Shown: positions 1 through 5,750, counted from the first letter of the stretch. The stretch: DNA of 6,572 nt from JBASRP01 sp044866075 (GCA_044866075.1 JBIOTQ010000071.1:1-6572); one strand, 5' to 3'. The notes: generated by a model from the sequence alone, not told the origin. Numbers and translations are program-made.

Positions 1-1
1 G

Positions 2-250
2 GTGCTCGGCAATTCAGGCGGCAGAACCAACAGCTCAAAGGTGGGCGTGATGCGGTATCCAGACCCCCGAGGCTGCTCGATGTCCGGGTATCACGCACAC
101 ACCTACTTCGTGAACAGCACCCTGAGCTTCGACGCGTACAAGAACCCAAACATGCAGTACGAGCAAGATTGCTCTAGCACCCCCTGTAACACCTTCGACC
201 TGTTCCACGGCTGGCACTGGCACTTTTCATTCCTGCGCGGGACGCAGTGA
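2..250 (+). CDS. C-terminal part of an unrecognised protein (5' end outside window)
   Basis: The reading frame is open from the left edge and ends at TGA 248-250, so the visible 82 residues are probably the tail of a longer protein; the GTG at position 2 need not be the true start. I do not recognise the family. The segment is polar and aromatic-rich, with three cysteines (residues 25, 57 and 62 counted from position 2), a His/Trp cluster HGWHWHF near the end, and several Asn/Ser/Thr. This would suit an extracytoplasmic domain, but no signal peptide is visible because the N-terminus is missing. Third codon positions favour C/G, which supports real coding, yet GC is about 58 percent against visibly higher values in the genes downstream, and codons such as AGA, TCA and CCA appear. 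In many bacteria ffh lies upstream of rpsP; this is not ffh. Confidence 0.5.
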   Translation: MLGNSGGRTNSSKVGVMRYPDPRGCSMSGYHAHTYFVNSTLSFDAYKNPNMQYEQDCSSTPCNTFDLFHGWHWHFSFLRGTQ

Positions 251-254
251 TCTC

Positions 255-272
255 ATCGGCCACGTGGCTGAT
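255..272 (+). terminator. Possible hairpin after the first gene
   Basis: Starting four bases after the stop codon, the sequence can fold into a 7-bp stem (ATCGGCC with GGCTGAT, one G-U pair) around an ACGT loop. Its core GCCACGTGGC is a perfect 10-bp palindrome. There is no U-tract, so it is a weak terminator candidate; it could equally be a protein-binding palindrome or chance. Confidence 0.25.
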
Positions 273-314
273 CTCCGCCAGACTCGTAGCCGGCAGGGGC
301 CAGTAAACCGCGCG

Positions 315-343
315 GCGACACCGCACGTTCCGCCTGGTAGCCT
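315..343 (+). promoter_or_regulatory. Putative promoter of the rpsP operon
   Basis: GCGACA (315-320, four of six matches to TTGACA) lies 17 bp upstream of TAGCCT (338-343), which fits the actinobacterial TANNNT -10 pattern. Transcription would start near 350, only about five bases before the rpsP ATG at 355. No Shine-Dalgarno sequence is visible, so the message would be nearly leaderless. Confidence 0.5.
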
Positions 344-354
344 GTGCCCTCGTC

Positions 355-639
355 ATGTCTGTACGGATGAGGCTCAGGCGGATGGGGAAGCGCAAGCAGC
401 CCTCGTACCGTGTCGTCGTGGCCGACCAGCGCAGTCCCCGCGACGGGCGCAACGTGGAAGAGCTCGGCACCTACAACCCCCTGACCGATCCCTCTGAGAT
501 CCGCATCGACGAGGAGAAGGCTCTCGGCTGGCTCGCCAAAGGCGCGCAGCCGTCCGCCAGCGTCGTCGCGTTGTTGCGGGCTACCGGCATATGGCAGAAG
601 CACCTGGCGACGAAGAAGGCAGCGGGCAAGGCCTCGTAG
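355..639 (+). CDS. rpsP: 30S ribosomal protein S16
   Basis: This encodes 94 residues of ribosomal protein S16, a small-subunit protein that binds 16S rRNA early in 30S assembly. The N-terminus MSVRMRLRRMG, then YRVVVADQRSPRDGR (residues 18-32) and the EELGTYNP motif (35-42), are hallmarks of the family. The C-terminus runs on to a short Lys/Ala-rich tail (about 84-94), slightly longer than the 82 residues of the E. coli protein. The ATG at 355 is chosen because the protein then begins exactly where S16 proteins begin. No Shine-Dalgarno is present; a TANNNT box 11 nt upstream suggests a very short leader. It heads a compact operon with khpA, rimM, the thioesterase and trmD. Its 3' end overlaps khpA by 49 nt. 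Confidence 0.97.
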   Translation: MSVRMRLRRMGKRKQPSYRVVVADQRSPRDGRNVEELGTYNPLTDPSEIRIDEEKALGWLAKGAQPSASVVALLRATGIWQKHLATKKAAGKAS

Positions 640-869
640 AGGCAACCCTCTCGTACATCGCCCGCTCGATGGTCGAGCATCCCGACGATGTCGAGGTGAC
701 GACCGCGCCCGGCGACGGGAACCAGACGATCTTCCGCTTGCGCGTGAACCCCGAAGACATGGGCCGCGTCATCGGCCGACACGGCCGCACCGCCCGCGCG
801 ATCCGTCAACTGGCGCGCGCCTCCGCGGCCAAAGCCGGGATCCACGCGTACATCGAGATCGTCGACTGA
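591..869 (+). CDS. khpA: KH-domain RNA-binding protein (KhpA family)
   Basis: This 92-residue protein is a single KH domain of the KhpA (YlqC) family, a small RNA-binding protein that in other bacteria pairs with KhpB/Jag. The GXXG loop that grips RNA is G62-R-H-G65, within MGRVIGRHGRTARAIR, and the domain ends with the strand AYIEIVD. The family core begins near LVEATLSYIARSMV (residues 15-28), so residues 1-14, rich in Gly, Glu and Asp, are an N-terminal extension. ATG 591 is the only good start ahead of the core: the next in-frame ATG is codon 27, inside the first helix. This start lies inside rpsP and gives a 49-nt overlap, suggesting translational coupling. The position between rpsP and rimM is typical of Gram-positive genomes. 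Confidence 0.92.
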   Translation: MAEAPGDEEGSGQGLVEATLSYIARSMVEHPDDVEVTTAPGDGNQTIFRLRVNPEDMGRVIGRHGRTARAIRQLARASAAKAGIHAYIEIVD

Positions 870-879
870 GCCGTCTGTC

Positions 880-1398
880 ATGGGCGAGGCGCCCGAGCGG
901 CTCGTCGTCGGCCGGATCGTCAAGCCCCACGGGGTCCGTGGTGAGATGCTCGTCGAGGTCCTCTCGGACGCCCCCGACCGGTTCGCGCCGGGCGCCCGCA
1001 TCGACGCCGGTGATCCGGACGGTCCTCGCCGGACCCTGACCGTGCGCGCGACGCGCAACGACCGAGGCCGGTCGCTCGTCACCTTCGGGGAGATCGCCGA
1101 TCGCGATGCCGCCGACGCCCTGCGCGGCGCGCTGCTGTCGATCGATCTGGGCGACGCCGCGCCGCTTGAAGACGGGATGTACTACGAGTGGCAGCTCGAA
1201 GGTCTAAGGGTCGTGGACGAGGACGGCGATACCCTCGGCACGTTCGCGCGGGTCCTCGAGGGAGGAGGCGGCGACCTGTGGGTCGTCGACACGGGCGAGA
1301 AGGAAGTGCTGGTTCCGGCGGTGGAGGAGTTCGTTCGACGGGTCGACCTCGAAAGCGGGAGGATCGTGGTACACGTGATCCCGGGGCTGTTCGAATGA
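880..1398 (+). CDS. rimM: 16S rRNA processing / ribosome maturation factor RimM
   Basis: RimM (172 aa, a normal length) binds the 30S subunit through S19 and assists maturation of the 16S rRNA 3' domain. The N-terminal barrel carries the signature VGRIVKPHGVRGEMLVEVLSD (residues 10-30). The C-terminal PRC-barrel starts at YYEWQLEGLRVV (101-112), continues through LGTFARVLEGGGGDLWVV, and ends with the family's LVPAVEEFVRRVDL and VHVIPGLFE. The ATG at 880 lies 10 nt after khpA with no clear Shine-Dalgarno. Its last codons overlap the start of the following gene as ATGA (1395-1398), so the two are probably translationally coupled. Confidence 0.96.
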   Translation: MGEAPERLVVGRIVKPHGVRGEMLVEVLSDAPDRFAPGARIDAGDPDGPRRTLTVRATRNDRGRSLVTFGEIADRDAADALRGALLSIDLGDAAPLEDGMYYEWQLEGLRVVDEDGDTLGTFARVLEGGGGDLWVVDTGEKEVLVPAVEEFVRRVDLESGRIVVHVIPGLFE

Positions 1399-1799
1399 CG
1401 ATCGCGGAAGACGGCCGGCGGCTCAAGCGGTTCCCCGGGCTGCTCGGCATGAACGTCGTCGAGCGGCGACACGGTTATGCCCGCGTCGAGATGGACGTCG
1501 AGGAGAAGCACCTGCGGTTCCGCGCGGACGGGCTGCACGCCGGGGCCGTGGTCTCGCTCGCCGACAGCGCGTGCGGCGTCGGATGCCAGTCCTCGCTGCC
1601 GGAAGGAAAGACGTTCACGACCGTGGAGCTGAAAGCCAACCTGATCGGAACGACGTCGAATGGTCGGTTGGTTGCCGAGGCGACCCCCGTTCATCTTGGC
1701 GGCCGCACGCACGTATGGGAGGCGCGCGTCGCGCGCGACGACGGCAAGGTGATCGCGATCTTCGTCTGCACGCAGATGATCATGGATCTGCCGTCATGA
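1395..1799 (+). CDS. PaaI/YdiI-like hotdog-fold thioesterase
   Basis: This 134-residue protein looks like a single hotdog-fold domain of the PaaI thioesterase group, which hydrolyse acyl-CoA or related thioesters in the cytosol. The motif LHAGAVVSLADSACGVG (residues 47-63) matches the family's HGGxxxxLxD core, with H48 and D57 kept and Ala replacing the first Gly. The strand FTTVELKANLIG (74-85) and the pair GRTHVWEARVARDDGK and VIAIFVCTQMIM follow in the expected order. The ATG overlaps the rimM stop as ATGA (1395-1398), and the stop overlaps the trmD start as ATGA (1796-1799), so it is fully embedded in the operon. The substrate cannot be told from sequence. An in-frame start further upstream, inside rimM, is possible but unlikely given family length. 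Confidence 0.85.
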   Translation: MTIAEDGRRLKRFPGLLGMNVVERRHGYARVEMDVEEKHLRFRADGLHAGAVVSLADSACGVGCQSSLPEGKTFTTVELKANLIGTTSNGRLVAEATPVHLGGRTHVWEARVARDDGKVIAIFVCTQMIMDLPS

Positions 1800-2491
1800 A
1801 GGTCGACGTCGTCACGATCTTCCCCGAATTCTTCGCCGGGCCTCTCGACGCGTCGTTGCTCGGCAAGGCGCGCGCTCGCGGACTGATCGAGGTGACGTTG
1901 CACGATCTGCGCGACCGGACGACCGACCCCCATCGCACCGTCGACGACGAGCCGTACGGCGGCGGCGTCGGCATGGTGATGAAACCGGAGCCGTGGTTCG
2001 CCGCGGTCGAATCACTCGACGGGTGGGAGAAGGCGAGACGGATCCTGCTCTCGCCGGCGGGCCGGCGCCTCGATCAAGAGCTGGTTCGCGAGTTGTCCGA
2101 GGAACCGCATCTCATCCTGATGTGCGGTCGCTACGAAGGCGTCGACGAGCGCGTCGCGGAGGGTCTCGCGACCGACGAGATATCGATCGGCGACTACGTC
2201 ATCGCCGGCGGCGAGGCCGCGGCCCTCGTTCTCGTCGACGCGATCGCTCGTCTCATCCGCGGCGTCGTGAAGGAGCCCGCCTCCATCGAGGAGGAGTCGT
2301 TCGGACCGACGGGGCTGCTCGACCATCCCCACTACACGCGGCCGCCCGAGTACCGCGGCATGAAGGTCCCCGACGTCTTGCTGTCCGGCAACCACGCGGA
2401 GATCGAGGCCTGGCGGCACAAGCAGGCCCTGGAACGGACTAAACGCCGCCGTCCGGACTTACTCGGACCCGACCTCGACCTGGCTCCGTAG
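1796..2491 (+). CDS. trmD: tRNA (guanine-37-N1)-methyltransferase
   Basis: TrmD (231 aa) uses S-adenosylmethionine to methylate G37 next to the anticodon of certain tRNAs, preventing +1 frameshifts. It is a SPOUT-class trefoil-knot enzyme working as a dimer. Visible signatures are VTIFPEFF (6-13), HDLRDRTTDPHRTVDDEPYG (36-55), the knot strands LLSPAGRRLDQ (84-94), MCGRYEGVDERV (109-120) and ISIGDYVIAGGE (129-140). The tRNA-binding segment LLDHPHYTRPPEYRG (174-188) contains D176, equivalent to the catalytic Asp in E. coli TrmD, and is followed by VPDVLLSGNHAEIEAWR. The start is ATG 1796, overlapping the preceding stop as ATGA; the frame extends upstream but TrmD proteins begin at MKVDVVTIFP. 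The protein ends with a short basic then Asp/Leu-rich tail. Confidence 0.97.
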   Translation: MKVDVVTIFPEFFAGPLDASLLGKARARGLIEVTLHDLRDRTTDPHRTVDDEPYGGGVGMVMKPEPWFAAVESLDGWEKARRILLSPAGRRLDQELVRELSEEPHLILMCGRYEGVDERVAEGLATDEISIGDYVIAGGEAAALVLVDAIARLIRGVVKEPASIEEESFGPTGLLDHPHYTRPPEYRGMKVPDVLLSGNHAEIEAWRHKQALERTKRRRPDLLGPDLDLAP

Positions 2492-2502
2492 CCCGGGCGT
2501 CG

Positions 2503-2531
2503 TTGCACCTGGCTTCCTCGCCTCGTACGAT
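2503..2531 (+). promoter_or_regulatory. Putative promoter of rplS
   Basis: TTGCAC (2503-2508) and TACGAT (2526-2531, TANNNT type) are separated by exactly 17 bp in the short gap after trmD. The start point would fall near 2538, giving a leader of about 24 nt that carries the ribosome binding site. This would let L19 be made independently of the upstream genes. Confidence 0.5.
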
Positions 2532-2548
2532 GAGTGGCCCCGCCCGGT

Positions 2549-2554
2549 AAGGAG
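2549..2554 (+). promoter_or_regulatory. Ribosome binding site of rplS
   Basis: AAGGAG lies 7 nt before the GTG at 2562, the best Shine-Dalgarno on the plus strand here. It fixes the rplS start, because the translated sequence then begins MNKVDLVERARL, as L19 should. Confidence 0.8.
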
Positions 2555-2561
2555 CATCTCG

Positions 2562-3035
2562 GTGAACAAGGTCGACCTCGTCGAACGCGCGCGTCTGCGT
2601 ACCGACGTGCCTGCCTTCCGTCCGGGCGACACCGTCAAGGTGCACGTCCGCGTGTCGGAGGCCGGACGCGAGCGCATCCAGATGTTCCAGGGCGTCGTGC
2701 TCGGCCGTCGCGGCGGCGGACTGCGGGAGACGTTCACCGTCCGCAAGGTGTCCTTCGGCGTCGGTGTGGAGCGCACGTTCCCCGTCCACTCGCCCACGGT
2801 CGCGAAGGTCGAGATCCTCCAGCACGGCAAGGTGCGCCGCGCCAAGCTCTACTACCTGCGCGAGCTGAGCGGACGCCGCGCCAAGATCCGCGAACGGCGC
2901 GTCGCCGTTCCGGAGGAGGGCGCCGTGGTCGAGGTGACGTCCGAGGACGTCGAAGAGGCGCCGCCCGAGGAGCCGGAACCCGTCGAGACGGTCGACGCCG
3001 CCGAAGGCGAAACCCCAGAGGAACCCGGGGCGTAG
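2562..3035 (+). CDS. rplS: 50S ribosomal protein L19 with acidic C-terminal tail
   Basis: L19 sits at the interface of the two ribosomal subunits. The family core covers residues 1-113, with FRPGDTVKVHVRV (19-31), ERIQMFQGVVLGRRGGG (37-53), the near-invariant ETFTVRKVSFGVGVERTFP (56-74) and RRAKLYYLRELSGRRAKI. At 157 residues it is longer than the usual 115 or so. The extra 44 residues (114-157) contain 16 Glu/Asp, many Pro, and no Lys or Arg, so the tail is probably disordered and strongly negative. Similar acidic extensions occur on L19 of some high-GC bacteria; their role is not known to me. The start is GTG, supported by a good ribosome binding site and its own promoter. lepB begins 12 nt after its stop. 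Confidence 0.96.
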   Translation: MNKVDLVERARLRTDVPAFRPGDTVKVHVRVSEAGRERIQMFQGVVLGRRGGGLRETFTVRKVSFGVGVERTFPVHSPTVAKVEILQHGKVRRAKLYYLRELSGRRAKIRERRVAVPEEGAVVEVTSEDVEEAPPEEPEPVETVDAAEGETPEEPGA

Positions 3036-3047
3036 GCCGGGGCCCGC

Positions 3048-3824
3048 GTGCCTCTCGAGGGCGACCACCCGCTGCAATCGGACTGGCCTGACCGGCCGGC
3101 CGCCGAGCCGCCCAAGAAACACAGCGGCCTCGCGTTCTTCAAGGAACTGCCCGTCCTCATCCTGATCGCGTTCGGGCTCGCGCTCCTGATCAAGACGTTC
3201 CTCATCCAAGCGTTCTTCATCCCGTCCGAGTCGATGGTGCCCACGCTTCAGATCAACGACCGCGTCCTCGTGAACAAGCTCGTGTACCGGTTCCGCGATC
3301 CGCGACGCGGCGAGATCGTCGTCTTCGTCGCCGAGCGCGACGCCGAAGCGCCGAAGAGCTTCTTCCGGAAGATCGTCGACACGATCACCGAAGGTCTCGG
3401 TGCGAAACAGCCGCCGGAGAAGGACTTCATCAAGCGCGTGATCGGTCTGCCCGACGAAACCGTCGAGATGCGCGACGGCGTCGTCACGATCACGACGAAG
3501 GATGGGAAGAAGCTGAAGCTCGACGAGCCCTACCTGTCGTCGGAGAAGGACACGAACCCGTTCGGCCCGTTCCGGGTGCCGCCCGACCGGTACTTCGTGA
3601 TGGGTGACAACCGGCCGAACTCCTCGGACAGCCGTTTCCGGCTCGGTCCGATCAAACGGAGCGACATCGTCGGCAAGGCGTTCGTGAAGGTTTGGCCCCT
3701 GGGTCGCGCCGGGATCCTCCGGAGGCCGAAGTACGGGGCGCCCGCAGCGGCTGCGGCCCTGGTCGTGGTGCCCGCGGCGCTCGTTCTGCGCCGTCGCCGT
3801 CGCCCGATCTCGCGGACCGCCTGA
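3048..3824 (+). CDS. lepB: Type I signal peptidase (first paralogue)
   Basis: This membrane-anchored serine protease (258 aa) removes signal peptides from exported proteins on the outer face of the cytoplasmic membrane. An N-terminal cytosolic stretch with LQSDWPDRPAAEPPK leads into a membrane segment (about 34-57). Then comes FIPSESMVPTL with the catalytic serine S62, DRVLVNKLVYRFRDPRRGEIVVF (box C), KDFIKRVIGLPDE with the general-base lysine K129, and GDNRPNSSDSR (186-196, box E). A second hydrophobic stretch (about 231-247) followed by an Arg-rich tail suggests a C-terminal anchor. GTG 3048 is chosen because the N-terminus then aligns residue for residue with the second copy at 4519. It lacks the CxxC of that paralogue. 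No Shine-Dalgarno is obvious; coupling to rplS is likely. Confidence 0.94.
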   Translation: MPLEGDHPLQSDWPDRPAAEPPKKHSGLAFFKELPVLILIAFGLALLIKTFLIQAFFIPSESMVPTLQINDRVLVNKLVYRFRDPRRGEIVVFVAERDAEAPKSFFRKIVDTITEGLGAKQPPEKDFIKRVIGLPDETVEMRDGVVTITTKDGKKLKLDEPYLSSEKDTNPFGPFRVPPDRYFVMGDNRPNSSDSRFRLGPIKRSDIVGKAFVKVWPLGRAGILRRPKYGAPAAAAALVVVPAALVLRRRRRPISRTA

Positions 3825-3848
3825 GCCCCGAGCGTCCGCCGCGCGCGT

Positions 3849-3854
3849 TATCCT
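3849..3854 (+). promoter_or_regulatory. Putative -10 box for leaderless rnhB transcript
   Basis: TATCCT ends 8 nt before the rnhB ATG at 3863, placing a start point at or within about two bases of the initiation codon. No good -35 is visible at 17-18 bp spacing, and no Shine-Dalgarno is present. Confidence 0.4.
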
Positions 3855-3862
3855 GCGGCCGG

Positions 3863-4522
3863 ATGCGGCCCGACGGATTCATCGAAAAGCAGCTGCGCGA
3901 GCAGGGCTTCTCTCTCGTGGCCGGCACCGACGAGGTCGGGCGCGGCGCGCTGGCCGGTCCGCTCGTCGCAGCGGCAGTGATCCTTCCGCCGGACTTCGAC
4001 GTCAGCGGCTTGCGCGACTCCAAGCTCATGACGCCCCCTTCGCGCGAGCGCATGGCAGCGACGATCCGCGAACGTGCACTCGCGATCACACTCGTGCGGA
4101 TCACGCCGCAGGTCATCGACAAGCGCGGACTGCACAAGTCCAACATGCGCGCGCTGCGCGCGGCGATCGCGCGGCTCGATCCGCGGCCCGACTACGCGCT
4201 GACCGACGGCTTCCCGGTCAAGCGGATGCCGGTGCCGTCGCTCGGGATCAAGAAGGGCGATCGCATCTCGGCGTCGGTCGCGGCGGCGTCGATCGTCGCG
4301 AAGGTCGTCCGGGACCGCGCGATGCGACGGCTCCATCGCACCTATCCCGACTTCGGGTTCGTCCGCAACAAGGGCTACGGCACCGCCGAGCACTGGCGCG
4401 CGCTGCGCGACGTCGGTCCGTCCCCTGTGCACCGTCTCTCGTTCAAAGGCGTCGGCGCGGAGGGCACGATCATCGCCGAATCGCTTGAGGACTGGGACGA
4501 GGAAGCGATCGCGGTCCGGTGA
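3863..4522 (+). CDS. rnhB: Ribonuclease HII
   Basis: RNase HII (219 aa) cuts RNA in RNA-DNA hybrids and initiates removal of single ribonucleotides misincorporated into DNA. The metal-binding residues are all visible: D23 and E24 in GTDEVGRGALAGPL, D115 in YALTDGF, and D151 in SASVAAASIVAKVVRDR. The GRG motif (26-28) and the Tyr of NKGYGTAEH (Y172) match those that sense the ribonucleotide junction. RDSKLM (51-56) and GPSPVHRLSF (185-194) are also family signatures. ATG 3863 gives a normal length; the frame is open upstream, but that part overlaps lepB and shows no RNase H homology. A TATCCT box sits just upstream. The stop overlaps the next lepB start as GTGA (4519-4522). The rnhB-lepB-DUF2469 cluster is typical of Actinobacteria. 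Confidence 0.96.
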   Translation: MRPDGFIEKQLREQGFSLVAGTDEVGRGALAGPLVAAAVILPPDFDVSGLRDSKLMTPPSRERMAATIRERALAITLVRITPQVIDKRGLHKSNMRALRAAIARLDPRPDYALTDGFPVKRMPVPSLGIKKGDRISASVAAASIVAKVVRDRAMRRLHRTYPDFGFVRNKGYGTAEHWRALRDVGPSPVHRLSFKGVGAEGTIIAESLEDWDEEAIAVR

Positions 4523-5319
4523 CCGACGACCCGGCGGGGGCCCTCCAGCACGATTGGCCGCAGCGCCCGGCAGGAGAGCCGCCCAAGAGGCATCGACGCA
4601 GCTTCCTGACCGAGCTGCCGGTGCTCATCGTGATCGCGCTCGGTCTCGCGGTGTTGATCAAGACGTTCCTCGTGCAAGCCTTCTTCATCCCCTCGGAGTC
4701 GATGGAGCCGACGCTCCACGGGTGCACCGGCTGCAGCGGGGACCGCGTGCTCGTGAATCGTCTCGTGTATCGGTTCCGCGAACCGCGCCGCGGCGAGGTC
4801 GTCGTCTTCACGAAGCCACGCGGCACAGCCGACACGCGGTCGCTCAGCAAGAAAGTGATCGATTTCTTGACCGAGGGATTTGGCGTCTCGCAACCGTCCG
4901 ACAAGGACTTCATCAAGCGGATCATCGCGCTGCCGAACGAGACGATCGAGATGAAGAAAACGGTCGTCACGATCACGCGGACCGACGGCAAGAAGTTCAC
5001 GCTGGACGAGCCGTACATCGCGACGAGGAACCGGGACGACCGGCCGTTCGGTCCCTTCAAAGTGCCCGACGGCCGCTACTTCATGATGGGAGACAACCGA
5101 TCCCACTCGGGCGACTCGCGCTTCGACCTCGGGACGATCCCGCGCGGTGAGATCGTCGGCAAGGCGTTCGTGAAGATCTGGCCGCCGGGCCGGATGGGAC
5201 GGCTCGCTGCGGTCAGGTATGCGACCGAGCCCGCGATCGCCGGATTGGTCCTGGTCCTCGGCGCTCGGCGGTGGCGGCGCCGGGGCGAGGGTATCCTCAG
5301 ATCGGGCGAAGCGGCATGA
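4519..5319 (+). CDS. lepB: Type I signal peptidase (second paralogue, with CxxC)
   Basis: This is a second type I signal peptidase (266 aa), homologous along its length to the copy at 3048. It has the same cytosolic motif (LQHDWPQRPAGEPPK), a membrane segment (about 33-56), the catalytic serine S61 in IPSESMEPTL, K133 in KDFIKRIIALPNE, and GDNRSHSGDSR (191-201). In the stretch from LPVLI to the PTL after the serine, 29 of 34 residues are identical between the copies. It differs by a four-residue insertion, HGCTGCSGDRVLVN, carrying C69 and C72 right after the active-site loop; I recall a similar CxxC in other actinobacterial LepB proteins. A short C-terminal hydrophobic segment (about 237-249) precedes an Arg-rich end. 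GTG 4519 overlaps the rnhB stop, and the stop overlaps DUF2469 (ATGA 5316-5319). Confidence 0.94.
   Translation: MTDDPAGALQHDWPQRPAGEPPKRHRRSFLTELPVLIVIALGLAVLIKTFLVQAFFIPSESMEPTLHGCTGCSGDRVLVNRLVYRFREPRRGEVVVFTKPRGTADTRSLSKKVIDFLTEGFGVSQPSDKDFIKRIIALPNETIEMKKTVVTITRTDGKKFTLDEPYIATRNRDDRPFGPFKVPDGRYFMMGDNRSHSGDSRFDLGTIPRGEIVGKAFVKIWPPGRMGRLAAVRYATEPAIAGLVLVLGARRWRRRGEGILRSGEAA
5292..5297 (+). promoter_or_regulatory. Putative -10 box upstream of DUF2469
   Basis: TATCCT, identical to the box before rnhB, lies 18 nt before the ATG at 5316, inside the end of lepB. It would give a leader of about 12 nt. No -35 match is visible, so it could also be chance. Confidence 0.3.
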
Positions 5320-5630
5320 GCATGGAAGACCTCGAGAAGTACGAAGCGGAGATGGAGCTCGCCCTCTACCGCGAGTACCGCGACGTGCTGCCGATGTTCC
5401 GCTACTTGATCGAAACCGAACGCCGCTTCTATCTGGCGAATAACGTCGACCTCGTCGAGCACGGGAACGGGCACGACGTTCGCTTCGAGCTGACGCTCAC
5501 CGATGCGTGGGTGTGGGACATGTACCGGCAGAGCCGCTTCGTGCCGCAGGTACGTGTCATCACCTACGAAGACGTGAACATCGAAGAGCTCCGGCGCGAC
5601 GACGCGCCCGAGGCGCCGCAGCTCGACTAG
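5316..5630 (+). CDS. DUF2469 family protein
   Basis: This 104-residue protein closely resembles the actinobacterial DUF2469 family, known from the mycobacterial gene next to rnhB (Rv2901c). It opens with MSMEDLEKYEAEMELALYREYRD and contains ETERRFYLANNVDLV (33-47), RFELTLTDAWVWDMYR (56-71) and the ending VPQVRVITYEDVNIEEL. It is soluble and mostly acidic, with no signal peptide or membrane segment; its biochemical role is unknown to me. The start is ATG 5316, overlapping the lepB stop as ATGA; upstream in-frame codons exist but do not match the family N-terminus. Its conservation beside rnhB suggests a shared function or shared expression. Confidence 0.93.
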   Translation: MSMEDLEKYEAEMELALYREYRDVLPMFRYLIETERRFYLANNVDLVEHGNGHDVRFELTLTDAWVWDMYRQSRFVPQVRVITYEDVNIEELRRDDAPEAPQLD

Positions 5631-5633
5631 CAT
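5628..5633 (+). promoter_or_regulatory. Putative -10 box for the small membrane protein
   Basis: TAGCAT, partly formed by the TAG stop of DUF2469, ends exactly 6 nt before the ATG at 5640. This is the spacing expected of a leaderless transcript. No -35 is evident. Confidence 0.3.
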
Positions 5634-5639
5634 CCGGCG

Positions 5640-5750
5640 ATGGGCTACAACCCGCTCCGCAAATACCGAGGCGCGAAGAAGGCCGACATCACGATCCTCG
5701 TCGTCACCTTCGTCGTGATCGCGCTCCTGATCGTCTGGGCGACGCGCTAG
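5640..5750 (+). CDS. 36-residue single-span membrane protein
   Basis: A short frame from ATG 5640 to TAG 5748-5750 encodes 36 residues: a basic N-terminal stretch (MGYNPLRKYRGAKKAD) followed by about 17 strongly hydrophobic residues (ITILVVTFVVIALLIVW) and the end ATR. This is a small membrane protein with a positively charged cytoplasmic N-terminus and the C-terminus probably outside. The frame is believable because it follows DUF2469 by 9 nt, keeps the high-GC3 codon bias of its neighbours, and stops exactly at a convergent gene end. It has no Shine-Dalgarno. I do not recognise a named family, though short proteins of the N-P-x-R-K type with one membrane span seem familiar from Actinobacteria. 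It may act with LepB or be a regulator of a membrane enzyme; that is a guess. Confidence 0.7.
   Translation: MGYNPLRKYRGAKKADITILVVTFVVIALLIVWATR

Noticed and set aside
1993..2442. Second plus-strand frame inside trmD, very rich in Arg and Gly
   Set aside because: It is an out-of-frame shadow of trmD; low-complexity Arg/Gly content is expected from the +1 frame.
2492..2502. GC-rich CCCGGG palindrome after trmD as a terminator
   Set aside because: It is too short and has no U-tract; the rplS promoter begins immediately after it.
2439..3209. Long open frame on the minus strand across rplS and the start of lepB
   Set aside because: It is antisense to two confidently identified genes, and its Arg/Asp/Leu/Gly-rich composition is typical of the shadow frame of high-GC coding DNA.
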